Positions 50,658 through 60,663 of a stretch of DNA of 64,000 nt are shown piece after piece. Made by a program: the position numbers and the translations under genes. A model generated the notes under the pieces. That model saw only the letters and a list, made by a program, of their open reading frames with translations, ran no database searches and was not told the DNA's origin. Within the stretch, counting starts at the first letter, position 1, and every line of letters starts with the position of its first letter. The DNA comes from Bacillota bacterium (GTDB lineage Bacteria > Bacillota > Clostridia > Oscillospirales > Acutalibacteraceae), in assembly GCA_023458755.1 (NCBI GenBank), contig JAEWYE010000028.1, positions 1 through 64,000 on the forward strand. The letters are read 5' to 3'.

Positions 50658-52412
50658 ATGATAAGCGACCCTGAATTTGAACTGGACAAAATTATAACCA
50701 ATCGGCAAATTAAAACGGTTTTTCAGCCGATCGTATCCCTGCGCGACGGTTCCGTTTACGGCCATGAGGCGTTGAGCAGAATAACCGGAACAAGCGAAAT
50801 AACCAATCCGGAAGAATTGTTTCAACTTGCCGGTGCCTACAACCGGTTGTGGGATTTGGAGCTCCTTTGCCGTACTGCAGCTTTGGAAACTGCCTATCTT
50901 TTCATGAAACCTCCCTACGACAAAAAGTTATTTTTAAATGTGAACCCCAATGTCATGCATGACGTGAAATTTAGGCAGGGCTTTACAAAAGAATATTTGC
51001 AGAAATACGGGATTACACCGGAAAAGATTATTTTTGAAATTACCGAACGAAACGCCATATATGATATGAATGGCTTTAAAGGTACGATTTCGCATTATAA
51101 AAATCAAAACTATCAAATTGCCATTGATGACGCGGGAGCGGGTTATTCCGGGCTGAACCTAATCAGCGATATCAATCCGCATTTCATCAAGCTGGATATC
51201 AATTTGATTCGCGGAATCGACACGGACAGCATGAAATTTGCCTTGGTAAAAAGTATGATTGAACTTTCACGCATGGCGAACATCTACTTGATTGCCGAGG
51301 GAGTGGAGACGAAAGAAGAACTTGCTACACTCATCAATTTGGGCGTTCAGTACGGGCAAGGATATTTCTTTCAAAAACCCGGTGAAGGCATCTCACCGAT
51401 TGAACCGGATGTCATTGATACATTGACAGAAATAAATCGGAAAAAGAATCATGTCATCGGCAACCAGACCAGCAATGTCTACATAGAAAATTTATGTTCT
51501 CGAACCGAAACCGTTTTGCCGTCCGTGAAGGTTGAGACTGTTTTCGATCAGCTGATACGCAGTCCGTCTTCCATCGGATATTGTGTAGTTGAAAACAATA
51601 TCGTATTGGGTATTGTTTCAAGGGAGAAATTAATTTCCGAAATGAGCGGCAGATACGGGTTCAGCCTTTACCAAAACAGAGAAATTTCCTATTTGATGGA
51701 CCGGAATTTTCTATCGGTTGACTGTCAAACGCCGATTAATACGGTTTCCAATATCGCGATGGCACGAACCAATGAGAAACTGTACGATTTCATTGTCGTG
51801 ACCAAAGACGGGAACTATATTGGTACGGTCACCATTAAGGATTTGCTGCAAAAAACCACGGAAATCGAAGTGGATAACGCAAAATATCAAAATCCGCTTT
51901 CCGGTTTGCCGGGTAATCTTGCAATTAACCAAAAAATCAGTCACTGCATCTCCTACGGGCAGCCATACAGTATTATTTACATAGATATTGATAATTTCAA
52001 GGCGTATAATGACGTGTATGGCTTTGAAAACGGGGATAACATTATTAAACTCTTGGCTACTATCATAACCGTCCGCACCCCGGCGAATCAGTTTGTGGGG
52101 CATGTGGGCGGCGACGATTTTGTCATTATTCTGGAAGGCTGCCAAAGCGTTACGATCTGCGAGGATATTATCCGTGATTTTGAAAGGGATGCATTAAAAT
52201 ACTACAACCAGTATGATATTAAAAACGGCTATATTATCACGGAAAACCGACATGGGGCAGTTGAAAAATTCCCCCTTCTGTCTTTGTCCATTGCGGGAAT
52301 TTCCAACAAAAAGGCCAAATTCCGAAATATGTATGAATTGACGCAGGAACTGGCAAAAATTAAGAAGAAAAGTAAACAGCAGGCCGGAAGCTGCTGCTGC
52401 TGGTACAGTTGA
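50658..52412 (+). CDS. EAL-CBS-GGDEF cyclic-di-GMP signalling protein
   Basis: A 584-residue cytoplasmic protein. EAL domain (about 12-255) has the usual catalytic set: EAL in GHEALSRI, NVNP, FEITER, IDDAGAGYSGL, KLDINLI, AEGVET and QGYFFQKP, so phosphodiesterase activity is expected. A CBS pair (about 280-405) may bind nucleotides. The C-terminal GGDEF domain (about 415-575) has GGDDF in place of GGDEF, a conservative change that leaves cyclase activity uncertain. The end is rich in cysteine (SCCCWYS). ATG at 50658 after CGGAGGGG; an extension to 50586 is rejected. Confidence 0.92.
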   Translation: MISDPEFELDKIITNRQIKTVFQPIVSLRDGSVYGHEALSRITGTSEITNPEELFQLAGAYNRLWDLELLCRTAALETAYLFMKPPYDKKLFLNVNPNVMHDVKFRQGFTKEYLQKYGITPEKIIFEITERNAIYDMNGFKGTISHYKNQNYQIAIDDAGAGYSGLNLISDINPHFIKLDINLIRGIDTDSMKFALVKSMIELSRMANIYLIAEGVETKEELATLINLGVQYGQGYFFQKPGEGISPIEPDVIDTLTEINRKKNHVIGNQTSNVYIENLCSRTETVLPSVKVETVFDQLIRSPSSIGYCVVENNIVLGIVSREKLISEMSGRYGFSLYQNREISYLMDRNFLSVDCQTPINTVSNIAMARTNEKLYDFIVVTKDGNYIGTVTIKDLLQKTTEIEVDNAKYQNPLSGLPGNLAINQKISHCISYGQPYSIIYIDIDNFKAYNDVYGFENGDNIIKLLATIITVRTPANQFVGHVGGDDFVIILEGCQSVTICEDIIRDFERDALKYYNQYDIKNGYIITENRHGAVEKFPLLSLSIAGISNKKAKFRNMYELTQELAKIKKKSKQQAGSCCCWYS

Positions 52413-52418
52413 TAAGTG

Positions 52419-52468
52419 AAAAGCTCCGCGCAAAAGGCATACATTTCGCCTTTTGCGCGGAGCTTTTT
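52419..52468. terminator. Strong bidirectional terminator
   Basis: A 20-bp perfect stem (52419-52438 with 52448-52467, AAAAGCTCCGCG...) with A and T tracts lies between the converging EAL and alpha-galactosidase genes. Confidence 0.93.
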
Positions 52469-52495
52469 GCTGACGGAGATGCACTGCTGATGTGT

Positions 52496-54688
52496 CTATA
52501 TTTTCTCTAATATAATCCGAATAGAGCCGAAGTCTTCCGTCATCGGCGGCAGTTTTAATCCGGCTTTCATAAGTACCGTGCCCGAGTATACCAGTTTGGT
52601 CTGCATATCCAGGTAGTCAGCGTTTTCATCCAATCCCCGCAGCTTTAACACAGGAACTTTTGTATTCATGTCATTCAGAATCTTAAAGTAGGATACGATC
52701 GCTTGCGTTTTATCCTTGGAAACCATCATAGAGGCACATTCTTTTCCGCCGAGCGGGCTGATCAAACGGTAAAAATCACCGTCTGAATTCAGGCGGCGGT
52801 ATTTTTTGTACTCGGCAATCTGTGCGCGTACCGCATCTTTCTCTTGTTTACTTAATTTGCCCAAATCCATTTCATAGCCGAAGGCTCCGCCTTGCATCGC
52901 CACAGCAAACCTCGTCGCAATCGGCTCCATTCTGCCGACTTGATGATTCGGCACTTCTGAAACATGGCACCCCATAACGGCGGGCGGATAAACCAAGGAC
53001 GCGCCATGTTGGATGGTAAGTCTTTGAATCGCGTCCGTGTCGTCGCTTGTCCATACCTGGGGCATATAGGAGAGCATGCCTGGGTCAAAGCGTCCGCCGC
53101 CACTCGCACAGCTTTCGAACAAGATATTGGGGAAGCGCTGCGTAATCGTCTCTAAAATTTCGTACAATCCAAGCATATAGCGGTGGGGCAGTTCACCGAA
53201 GCGATCCGGCGTAAGCTGGGCAGAACCAATTTCCTGCATATTGCGGTTCATATCCCACTTTACATAGGAGATGTCCGCGCTGCTAAAAATGGCGGTCATA
53301 CGCTCAATGATATAATCCCGCACATCTTTGCGCGACAAATCCAGAATCAGCTGGTTGCGCGTCAGGCTGGCTTTACGATGCGGCTGGCATAAACACCAGT
53401 CGGGGTGTGCATGGTACAAATCGCTTACCGGACAGATCATTTCCGGTTCTACCCAAATGCCAAACTTCATGCCAAGCTTTTTAATATTTTCCACTAAGGT
53501 GTTTAGGCTGCACCCAAGCTTTTCTTCATTCACATACCAGTCGCCCAACGAGCTTGTGTCGTCGTATCGTTTGCCAAACCAGCCGTCATCCAATACAAAA
53601 AGTTCAATGCCCAATTCCGCCGCGCTTTTCGCGACACCCATTAGTCGCTCATGGTCAAAATCAAAATAAACGGCTTCCCATGTATTGACAAGCACAGGGC
53701 GCGGTTTATTACGCCAAATGCCTCTGCACAAATGCTTGCGGTATAAATCGTGATAAGAACGTGACAGTTCGCCAAACCCGTTTGCGGAATAAACCAAAAC
53801 CGCTTCGGGTGTTGGAAAGTTTTCGCCTGGGGCAAGATTCCACTTAAAAGCCCGGTCATTGATACCGGCGTTCACGCGCAGTGCCTCGTTCGCGTCCACG
53901 TCAGACTCAATCAGAAAATTTCCGCTGTATACAAGGCTTACGCCATACACTTCACCGTTCGCTTCGGTGCAGTCCTTTGCGGCAAAAGCAGCAAAAGGGT
54001 TATGCTGATGTCCAGAAGCACCCTTAAAACTGCTGATCGATTGCGTACAATGCGAAATTGGCATTTTTTCAAGATTGAATTCCCGCGCCCACGCGCCGTG
54101 CAGATGAACAAAATCCATGTTTATGGACGGCAGATTTAAGCTTGCGCTCATCACTTTTGTAAGAGCAGTGTTCCTACTCCCTTCGTTTTTGATGACTGCC
54201 CAACGCGTAATTACATTGTAAGACTGAAAAGCGGTGTAATATAAGTCTACCGCAATGTTTTGTTCACAGTCCTTTAAGGCAACCACCAGCGTCTGAGCTT
54301 CCTTATTGTCCGCATAGGTATGCGGCAGATTGGCAATCGGTGGTTTCCCTGCAAGAATCTCATAAGATTGGTAGCGAAGGTCCAACACGTTGTCGCCGTT
54401 TTCGCTGATTACTGAAAGAGCCGCCGGACGCAAGTCACCCATACCGCTGCCCGAATATTCCAAACTGGCTCTGTCTAGTGCGAGTTCTTCCTGAAAAGTG
54501 CCCCGGAAATTCACGTGGCTTTCACGGTCAATCAGCGATGTCATGGCATTGTCACCTAATTTTGAACCGTAATAAAAATGAATGAGCAGTCCGCTTTTGC
54601 TTACCCCGAATACATAAGAGCTTGTTCCTGCATCTAATTTAAAAACAGGCTGAAAACACGCGCGGTCGTCCATGTAAGAGTTTATCAA
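52496..54688 (-). CDS. Alpha-galactosidase, glycoside hydrolase family 36
   Basis: A 730-residue enzyme that releases terminal alpha-galactose (melibiose, raffinose type sugars). N-terminal beta domain (about 1-330), (beta/alpha)8 barrel (about 330-650) and C-terminal beta domain. Barrel motifs: VLDDGWFGKRYDD, GIWVEPEMICP, the nucleophile D479 in YVKWDMNR, and acid/base D549 in VWTSDDTD. No signal peptide, so it is intracellular. TTG start at 54688 after CGGAGG. No sugar transporter lies next to it here. Confidence 0.95.
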   Translation of the reverse strand: MINSYMDDRACFQPVFKLDAGTSSYVFGVSKSGLLIHFYYGSKLGDNAMTSLIDRESHVNFRGTFQEELALDRASLEYSGSGMGDLRPAALSVISENGDNVLDLRYQSYEILAGKPPIANLPHTYADNKEAQTLVVALKDCEQNIAVDLYYTAFQSYNVITRWAVIKNEGSRNTALTKVMSASLNLPSINMDFVHLHGAWAREFNLEKMPISHCTQSISSFKGASGHQHNPFAAFAAKDCTEANGEVYGVSLVYSGNFLIESDVDANEALRVNAGINDRAFKWNLAPGENFPTPEAVLVYSANGFGELSRSYHDLYRKHLCRGIWRNKPRPVLVNTWEAVYFDFDHERLMGVAKSAAELGIELFVLDDGWFGKRYDDTSSLGDWYVNEEKLGCSLNTLVENIKKLGMKFGIWVEPEMICPVSDLYHAHPDWCLCQPHRKASLTRNQLILDLSRKDVRDYIIERMTAIFSSADISYVKWDMNRNMQEIGSAQLTPDRFGELPHRYMLGLYEILETITQRFPNILFESCASGGGRFDPGMLSYMPQVWTSDDTDAIQRLTIQHGASLVYPPAVMGCHVSEVPNHQVGRMEPIATRFAVAMQGGAFGYEMDLGKLSKQEKDAVRAQIAEYKKYRRLNSDGDFYRLISPLGGKECASMMVSKDKTQAIVSYFKILNDMNTKVPVLKLRGLDENADYLDMQTKLVYSGTVLMKAGLKLPPMTEDFGSIRIILEKI

Positions 54689-54776
54689 ATTCTTTTCCTC
54701 CGTTTAATAAAGAATAGGTCACAGAATGGTTACCAGGTTTATGTCAAAACGCGAAAAGCAAGGCTTTGCTTCGGTT

Positions 54777-55637
54777 TTACTCGTGAAATCCTTTGCCGAT
54801 GATTTCGCTGGTGTTCGTAATCAAAAGGAATGCGTCCGGTTCTACCGATTTGATATACTCTCGGAGTTGTACGGCCTGTGGGCGCCGCAGCGCGGTATAA
54901 ACGATATATTTGTGATTATGCGAATAAGCTCCCGTTGCCTCACAGATGGTTGCACCGCGGCTTAACTTATTTACGATAAAATCACAGATGGGCTCCGGGT
55001 TGGAACAGACCACGTTGAAGTATTTGCACAGGTTGATATTTTCAATTACATTGTCGATTACCAATGATTTTGCCATTAAACCGAGGAAGGAAAACAGAAC
55101 CGTTTTGACATTAAAGACAAAGAAAGCGGAGAATGTAATCAACAGATCGCTTAAAAACAGAGCACGTCCAATATCCAAACTGGTATATTTTCTTAAAATC
55201 ATGGCGGCAATATCGGTTCCACCGCTGGAGGCACCGATGTTGAAAAGAATGGCGGAGCCGAATGCGGGGAGCGCGACCGCAAATATCAGGTCAAGCATCG
55301 GTTCGTCGGTAATCGGCTTTTTCATAGGATAAACCTGTTCCAAAACGGAAAGACCCACGGAAAGCAGAATACTGGAGTAAATGGTTTTCACCGCGAATTT
55401 TCTGCCCAGAAACACAAAGCCAAGCAACAGCAGAGCGATATTTAAAATGAGATTTATGGTCGCGGGAGTAACGGGAAGAACTTTGCCGAGAACAACTGCA
55501 AGGCCGGTAACACCGCCAAATGTAAAATTATCAGGAAATTTAAAAAAATACACGCCGACAATGATAATCAGTGTGCTGATGGTAATCAGAGCATACTCTT
55601 TGATTACTGCCGGTGTTAGAACGGTTTTATGTTTCAT
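54777..55637 (-). CDS. YitT family membrane protein (DUF161/DUF2179)
   Basis: A 286-residue protein with five or six membrane helices in the first ~190 residues (DUF161; GVTGLAVVLGKVLPVTPATINL, GASSGGTDIAAMILRKYTSL) and a soluble C-terminal DUF2179 domain (GATICEATGAYSHNHKYIVY, then LREYIKSVEPDAFLLITNTS EIIGKGF). The family is common in Firmicutes; its substrate is not known to me. ATG after GCGGAGG. It lies alone between the galactosidase and the ABC genes. Confidence 0.9.
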   Translation of the reverse strand: MKHKTVLTPAVIKEYALITISTLIIIVGVYFFKFPDNFTFGGVTGLAVVLGKVLPVTPATINLILNIALLLLGFVFLGRKFAVKTIYSSILLSVGLSVLEQVYPMKKPITDEPMLDLIFAVALPAFGSAILFNIGASSGGTDIAAMILRKYTSLDIGRALFLSDLLITFSAFFVFNVKTVLFSFLGLMAKSLVIDNVIENINLCKYFNVVCSNPEPICDFIVNKLSRGATICEATGAYSHNHKYIVYTALRRPQAVQLREYIKSVEPDAFLLITNTSEIIGKGFHE

Positions 55638-55836
55638 GTGCTAAGCCTCCGCTGCATTCAAATTCATTCCATACATAACTCCAGATTGATATAAAGCATT
55701 TTTACGGGGAGGCGCAGAGGGGAGACAGATGCCCCCCTGCGCAAAGCGTAATATGAAAAAGCTGGAGCTTATAAACGGTTTTCACTATTATATGGAATTC
55801 ATGCGGAGATTAAAAGCGGGATTTTATCTTTTTTGT

Positions 55837-57642
55837 TTATGCGCTTTCCTGTGCGTTGTCGTATTGTGCCATGTAGAGATTGTAATAATACCCCTTTTTC
55901 TGCATGAGTTCATCGTGTGTACCGCTTTCCATTATTTTGCCGTCGTCTATGTACATAATGCGGCTGCAGCTTTTTATGGTGGAAAGACGGTGCGCAATGA
56001 TAAAGGAAGTACGACCTTTCAGCAGGGTATTGATTCCTTGCTGCACAAGCTGTTCGGTGGCGGTATCAATGGAAGAAGTTGCTTCATCCAGTACCAGAAT
56101 TTTTGGGTCGGAAAGCAGGGTACGCGCAAAAGCAAGCAACTGCTTTTGACCTTGTGAAAGTCCACCGCCGCGTTCCTTCACTTCCGTTTCGTAGTCGTTT
56201 TTCATTTTGCGGATGAATTCATCCGCATGCAGCAGTTTGGCCGCGCGGATTACTTCCTCGTCGGTCGCATCCAGCTTGCCGTAGCGGATGTTGTCCGCGA
56301 TAGTGCCGGAAAATATGAAGCTGTCCTGCAGCATAATGCCCATTTGACTGCGCAGCGAATGAAGCGTTACGTCCATTACACTGTGGCCGTCAATCCAAAC
56401 TTTACCGTCTTCAATGTTATAAAAACGGCTGATTAAATTTACGATCGTTGTTTTGCCCGCGCCCGTGGGACCAACAATAGCAATGCTTTCTCCTGCGTTC
56501 GCCTCAAAGCTGACATCCTTTAATATACGTTGACCTGGTTCATAGCCAAAACTCACATGGTCAAACTGTACGTTGCCGCGAATAGGAGGCATCTCATAGG
56601 CATCCGGTGCATCCTCAATCACGGACGGCTCATTCATGGTTTCAAAAATGCGCTCCAAATACGACACGGCATTAATGAAGTTGTTATAAATATTGGCAAG
56701 GTTCACGATTGGCTGCCAAAAGCGGGAAGCATAAGTACCCATTGCCAAAAGAACGCCGAACGATACCATTGGATTCATCCAGTAAGCACCCGCTATGTAA
56801 ACGAGGGACAGTACCACCTGTGAGATGATTTCAGGAGTGAACCAGACAGTATTGGAAACATAAATCGCGCTCATCCAGGTTTTGCGGCGTTCCTCCATCA
56901 ATCGGTTGAAAACGCCTAAATTTTCATCCTGCCGCACAAACGCCTGCGTAACTTTTGCACCTTCAATGGATTCCTGCACAAATGCGTTTACGTTGGAGTT
57001 TTTGTTGCTTACCGCCTGCCACGCCCGGCGCTGTTTCGGCTTAATGCTCCAAATAAACGCGCCTACAACCGGCAGGCCGGCTACGGTAATCGCGGCCAGC
57101 GGTACGCTGACCTGAAACATGAAAATGATGATAAACACAATGTTGATGATTTCAATAATAAAGTTCAAAATTCCGTTGGAAAGCGCATCTGAAACCGAGT
57201 TGACATAGTGCACGACGCGCACAAGAATTTTGCCCTGGGGGCGGTTGTCATAATAGGAAAAGGGAAGTGTCTGCAAATGGTCAAACAAGTCTTTGCGGAT
57301 GTCATGGACGATATTCTGCCCGACTTTTGCGACAATGACGGTGCGAATGGCATTAAAGCCAACATTTACCAGAATGGTAACAGCCAGCAGAACGCAAAGC
57401 TGAATCAGGTACTGCACATCCTTGTGCGGAATGGCCACATCCATTGCCTTCTGAATAAGCATAGGACCGGTTAAACCGATGATGCTTCCTGCTGCGCTGA
57501 GCAGCAGTGCCAAAATCATGCTCCATTTGTAGCGGCCGACATAGACCGCGCAGTTTTTCAAGTTTTCAATATTAAAAGGGCTTTCCAGCTCTTCATCCAC
57601 ATCAAAACGGTTACGCGCCAATCGGTTCACCTTCTTCCACAT
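55837..57642 (-). CDS. ABC exporter half, canonical ATPase site
   Basis: About 600 residues: six membrane helices (about 35-330) and an ATPase domain (about 355-595). Walker A GPTGAGKTT, signature LSQGQ and Walker B with catalytic Glu (ILVLDEATSSID) are complete. It pairs with the upstream gene to form a heterodimeric drug or lipid exporter. ATG at 57642 has no ribosome site; TTG at 57621 has AAGGTGA six bases upstream and is a likely real start (594 residues). The start overlaps the partner gene. Confidence 0.94.
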   Translation of the reverse strand: MWKKVNRLARNRFDVDEELESPFNIENLKNCAVYVGRYKWSMILALLLSAAGSIIGLTGPMLIQKAMDVAIPHKDVQYLIQLCVLLAVTILVNVGFNAIRTVIVAKVGQNIVHDIRKDLFDHLQTLPFSYYDNRPQGKILVRVVHYVNSVSDALSNGILNFIIEIINIVFIIIFMFQVSVPLAAITVAGLPVVGAFIWSIKPKQRRAWQAVSNKNSNVNAFVQESIEGAKVTQAFVRQDENLGVFNRLMEERRKTWMSAIYVSNTVWFTPEIISQVVLSLVYIAGAYWMNPMVSFGVLLAMGTYASRFWQPIVNLANIYNNFINAVSYLERIFETMNEPSVIEDAPDAYEMPPIRGNVQFDHVSFGYEPGQRILKDVSFEANAGESIAIVGPTGAGKTTIVNLISRFYNIEDGKVWIDGHSVMDVTLHSLRSQMGIMLQDSFIFSGTIADNIRYGKLDATDEEVIRAAKLLHADEFIRKMKNDYETEVKERGGGLSQGQKQLLAFARTLLSDPKILVLDEATSSIDTATEQLVQQGINTLLKGRTSFIIAHRLSTIKSCSRIMYIDDGKIMESGTHDELMQKKGYYYNLYMAQYDNAQESA

Positions 57643-59356
57643 TGTTTTGCAGCGCCCAAATACGGTAGTAATAACCGCGCTGTTTCAGCAGTTCGCGGTG
57701 GGTGCCCTGCTCCACAATTTTTCCTTCGTCTAAAATCAGTATTTCGTCCGCGTCTTTTACCGAAGAAACCCGCTGTGCAATGATAATTTTGGTGCACGTA
57801 AAGTCAAGGCTGCGCAGATGCTCCTGAATATACTGTTCTGTTTCCATATCAACGGCAGAAGTTGTGTCATCCAAAATCAGGACGGACGGCTTTACCGCCA
57901 GTGCACGCGCAAGGGAAATACGCTGGCGCTGTCCGCCGGAAAGTCCAACGCCGCGTTCTCCGATTAAAGTGTCATAGCCCTGCTCCGTGCGGCGGATAAA
58001 ATCATCCGCATCCGCTGTAACCGCGTATTTTTCCACATCCGCAAACGGTAAATCTACGTTTCCGTAAGCGATGTTTCCTTCTATGGTGTCCGAGAACAGG
58101 AATACATCCTGCATGGCCATTCCAACGGAGCCGCGCAGAGCGGAAAGCGTGTAGTCCTGTACGTTTTTACCGTCTAACAGCACTTCTCCTTCGGATGCGT
58201 CATAAATACGGGAGATTAGGTTTACCAAGGTCGTTTTACCCGCTCCGGTGGTACCCATTATGCCCAGCGTTTTGCCGGATTCAATTTTAAAATTGATATG
58301 GTCGAGCAACGTATTCCCGTTGATTGCAAACGAAACGTTATTAAATTCCAAATCGCCTTTCAGCCGCCTTTCGATGGCTTTTGCACCGCTGCGGTCAATA
58401 ATCCGCGGCTGCGCATAGAAAATCTCAATCACCATTTCGCAGGAGGCAAAAAAGCGCTGAATATCGTTAATCAGCAGACCTAAATTTTTCAGCGGGTTTG
58501 CAAGAGCCCAGGTAAGGGACGAAAACGCGAGCATTTGACCAGCGGTGAGCTTGCCGTTTATCATAAAGATACCGCCTACAAGGAGCGAAGTTACGGTGAG
58601 TGACTGGGAGAGAAGGTCAATTATCGGCTGAAATTTTACGCCGACATAAGCGGTTTTCAGATTCATTTTGCGATAATCTTCATTTTTTTCCTCAAATTTT
58701 TGCTTTTCGTATTCTTCCGTGGCAAACGCCTTTACTACGCGGTTACCAGCAATGTTTTCCTGCGCCACGGTATTGAGTTTGCTGAGTTTTTCACGCAGCG
58801 TGACATACATAGGGTTAATGATTTTTGAAAACAAGCGTGTAATCAAAAGAATAATCGGTGTAATTGCTGCCAGGCATAAGGTCAGCTCTACGTTTACGGT
58901 AAGCAGAAAAATAATGGTAACTGCAAAAATAACTACAGAATCCACCACGTTGTAAGAAATCCATGCCGTGGAGTGGCGTATCAAATCCAAATCGTTGGTC
59001 ATGCGTGTCATTAAATCGCCGGTACGGATTCTGCCGTAAAAAATGTAGTCCTGGTTTTGAATCACCTCATACAGGCGGCGGCGTACATCATCCAGCATTT
59101 GCTGGCTGTTTTTTTCAAGAAATACAATCATAATATAGCGCAGGCCTACCCGAATAAGCTGTACGGCCATCATTATTCCTAGCAGCGGCAGCAGCTTAGC
59201 CGTATTGTGCGGCGTGATGACTTCATCAATGAGTTTTTGTGAGAGCATGGGGTTAATAATCAGCATACTCGAGGTAATTGCCGACAGGATAAGGCCAATC
59301 ACAAACAAGTGCCTTTTTTTGCCCATGTATTTCCACAGCCATCTTAATTTGAACAT
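57611..59356 (-). CDS. ABC exporter half, degenerate ATPase site
   Basis: A 581-residue half transporter: six membrane helices and an ATPase domain with Walker A GTTGAGKTT and signature LSGGQ. Walker B reads LILDDTTSAVD, so the catalytic Glu is Asp. One degenerate and one complete site is the hallmark of heterodimeric exporters such as TM287/288. ATG at 59356 follows GGAG; an extension to 59488 runs into the promoter region. It is divergent from an AraC regulator, which probably controls it. Confidence 0.94.
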   Translation of the reverse strand: MFKLRWLWKYMGKKRHLFVIGLILSAITSSMLIINPMLSQKLIDEVITPHNTAKLLPLLGIMMAVQLIRVGLRYIMIVFLEKNSQQMLDDVRRRLYEVIQNQDYIFYGRIRTGDLMTRMTNDLDLIRHSTAWISYNVVDSVVIFAVTIIFLLTVNVELTLCLAAITPIILLITRLFSKIINPMYVTLREKLSKLNTVAQENIAGNRVVKAFATEEYEKQKFEEKNEDYRKMNLKTAYVGVKFQPIIDLLSQSLTVTSLLVGGIFMINGKLTAGQMLAFSSLTWALANPLKNLGLLINDIQRFFASCEMVIEIFYAQPRIIDRSGAKAIERRLKGDLEFNNVSFAINGNTLLDHINFKIESGKTLGIMGTTGAGKTTLVNLISRIYDASEGEVLLDGKNVQDYTLSALRGSVGMAMQDVFLFSDTIEGNIAYGNVDLPFADVEKYAVTADADDFIRRTEQGYDTLIGERGVGLSGGQRQRISLARALAVKPSVLILDDTTSAVDMETEQYIQEHLRSLDFTCTKIIIAQRVSSVKDADEILILDEGKIVEQGTHRELLKQRGYYYRIWALQNNVEEGEPIGA

Positions 59357-59456
59357 ATTGGTTTCTCCATTCTTCCGGCATTCAATTGCACCGGAAAAGC
59401 AAAATCGGTTGCGGTAGAAAGCTAAATTTTGCCGAGCCGCAGAAATATATTTTGAA

Positions 59457-59485
59457 TTGAGATTTACACTCGAAAGGATTATAAT
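59457..59485 (+). promoter_or_regulatory. Sigma-A promoter of araC-type gene
   Basis: TTGAGA (59457-59462), 17 bases, TATAAT (59480-59485). The -10 lies in the palindrome GATTATAATC, so it also reads TATAAT on the minus strand towards the ABC genes. Confidence 0.7.
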
Positions 59486-59560
59486 CAATTCAGTACAGAT
59501 TTTCGTGTCAACTAACTAAAGTTTCGTGACAAAAATTGCTGGGTTTCAGGAGGAATGAAA

Positions 59561-60385
59561 ATGCAGGGAATGTACGAGATTTATCGTGACAATTTAAAGT
59601 ACCCGACTTTTTGGGTAGAACACAACAGTAATGGTGCCTATCCGCTGCATTTCCACAGCAGCCTTGAACTTTTATATGTTATCGGCGGCAACATGAAAGC
59701 CTTTATTAACGGGAAATCTTATTCAGCCAAAAAAGACGAGCTTTTCGTTTCTTCCAGTTATTTTACGCACCATTACAACTCCGAAAACCAGTCGGATGCG
59801 ATCATGCTGATTATCCCTTTGGACTTTATTCCAACCTACGGCACGATTCTTTCCAAAAAAGTTTTTTCCCAATGTCTGTGCAAAGACAAAGAAACGAATG
59901 CGGAAATACTGCACTGTTTACAGCAGTTGCTTACCTACCGTGAGTGCACGGAGCGTACGGAAAATATTATTAAGGGATATGTTTCGGTCATTATCGGTAT
60001 GCTGGTAAACAATATCGGATTAACCGATATTGATGACAAAGGCACTTCGCTGTCCAAAGACATTTTAATGTATCTGCAAAATAACTATCTTTCTCCGGTT
60101 TCACTGGACATTCTGGCGCATGATTTTGGTTACAGCAAATACCGCTTTTCCCACATCTTCAGCGCGTATTTCGGCTGCGGTCTCACCGAATATGTAAATA
60201 CGCTGCGCGCACGGCATGCGGCAAACCTGCTCATGACAAGCGACAGTCCGCTTATTGAAGTGGCTATGAACTCCGGCTTTGAGAGTATGCGGACCTTTTA
60301 CCGCAGCTTTAAGTTTTGCTTTGGCGTAACGCCGTCGCGTTACCGCACAAATTACATAGACGTGCAGCAGTCGGGTAAACGATAA
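59561..60385 (+). CDS. AraC family transcriptional regulator
   Basis: A 274-residue regulator. The N-terminal cupin-like domain (PLHFHSSLELLYVIGGNMKA, HH..N) probably senses a small molecule; the C-terminal double helix-turn-helix has SLDILAHDFGYSKYRFSHIF and EVAMNSGFESMRTFYRSFKF then GVTPSRYR. It is divergent from the ABC exporter. ATG at 59561 has AGGAGG seven bases upstream; the ATG at 59555 is too close. Confidence 0.93.
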   Translation: MQGMYEIYRDNLKYPTFWVEHNSNGAYPLHFHSSLELLYVIGGNMKAFINGKSYSAKKDELFVSSSYFTHHYNSENQSDAIMLIIPLDFIPTYGTILSKKVFSQCLCKDKETNAEILHCLQQLLTYRECTERTENIIKGYVSVIIGMLVNNIGLTDIDDKGTSLSKDILMYLQNNYLSPVSLDILAHDFGYSKYRFSHIFSAYFGCGLTEYVNTLRARHAANLLMTSDSPLIEVAMNSGFESMRTFYRSFKFCFGVTPSRYRTNYIDVQQSGKR

Positions 60386-60411
60386 AATTATTGTTTCAAG
60401 GAGAGATGTTT

Positions 60412-60663
60412 ATGACACAGGCAAATACCAGTACCATTCACAAGATAAAGCCGGGCCGCTACCGCCATTTCAAAGGTAACGAATACTTAGTTCTGTATGT
60501 CGCACGACATTCTGAAACTCTGGAAGAAATGGTTGTATATCAGGCTTTGTATGGGGAGCGCGGTATTTGGGTTCGCCCCGCATCTATGTGGAACGAGCTG
60601 GTGGAACGTGACGGAAAGACTTTCCCGCGTTTTACCTATATAGGAGAAAAATCCGATGAATAA
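60412..60663 (+). CDS. DUF1653 domain protein
   Basis: An 83-residue protein with the DUF1653 pattern: IKPGRYRHFKGNEYLVLYVA, RHSETLEEMVVYQALYGERG then WVRPASMW. The family is small, widespread and without an established function to my knowledge. ATG at 60412 follows GGAGAG. It overlaps the AlkD-like gene by eight bases, so the two are translated together. Confidence 0.88.
   Translation: MTQANTSTIHKIKPGRYRHFKGNEYLVLYVARHSETLEEMVVYQALYGERGIWVRPASMWNELVERDGKTFPRFTYIGEKSDE

Noticed and set aside
55729..56157. 142-codon plus-strand frame at the ABC exporter 3' end
   Set aside because: Mostly antisense to the ATPase domain of the ABC gene, with no supporting motif.
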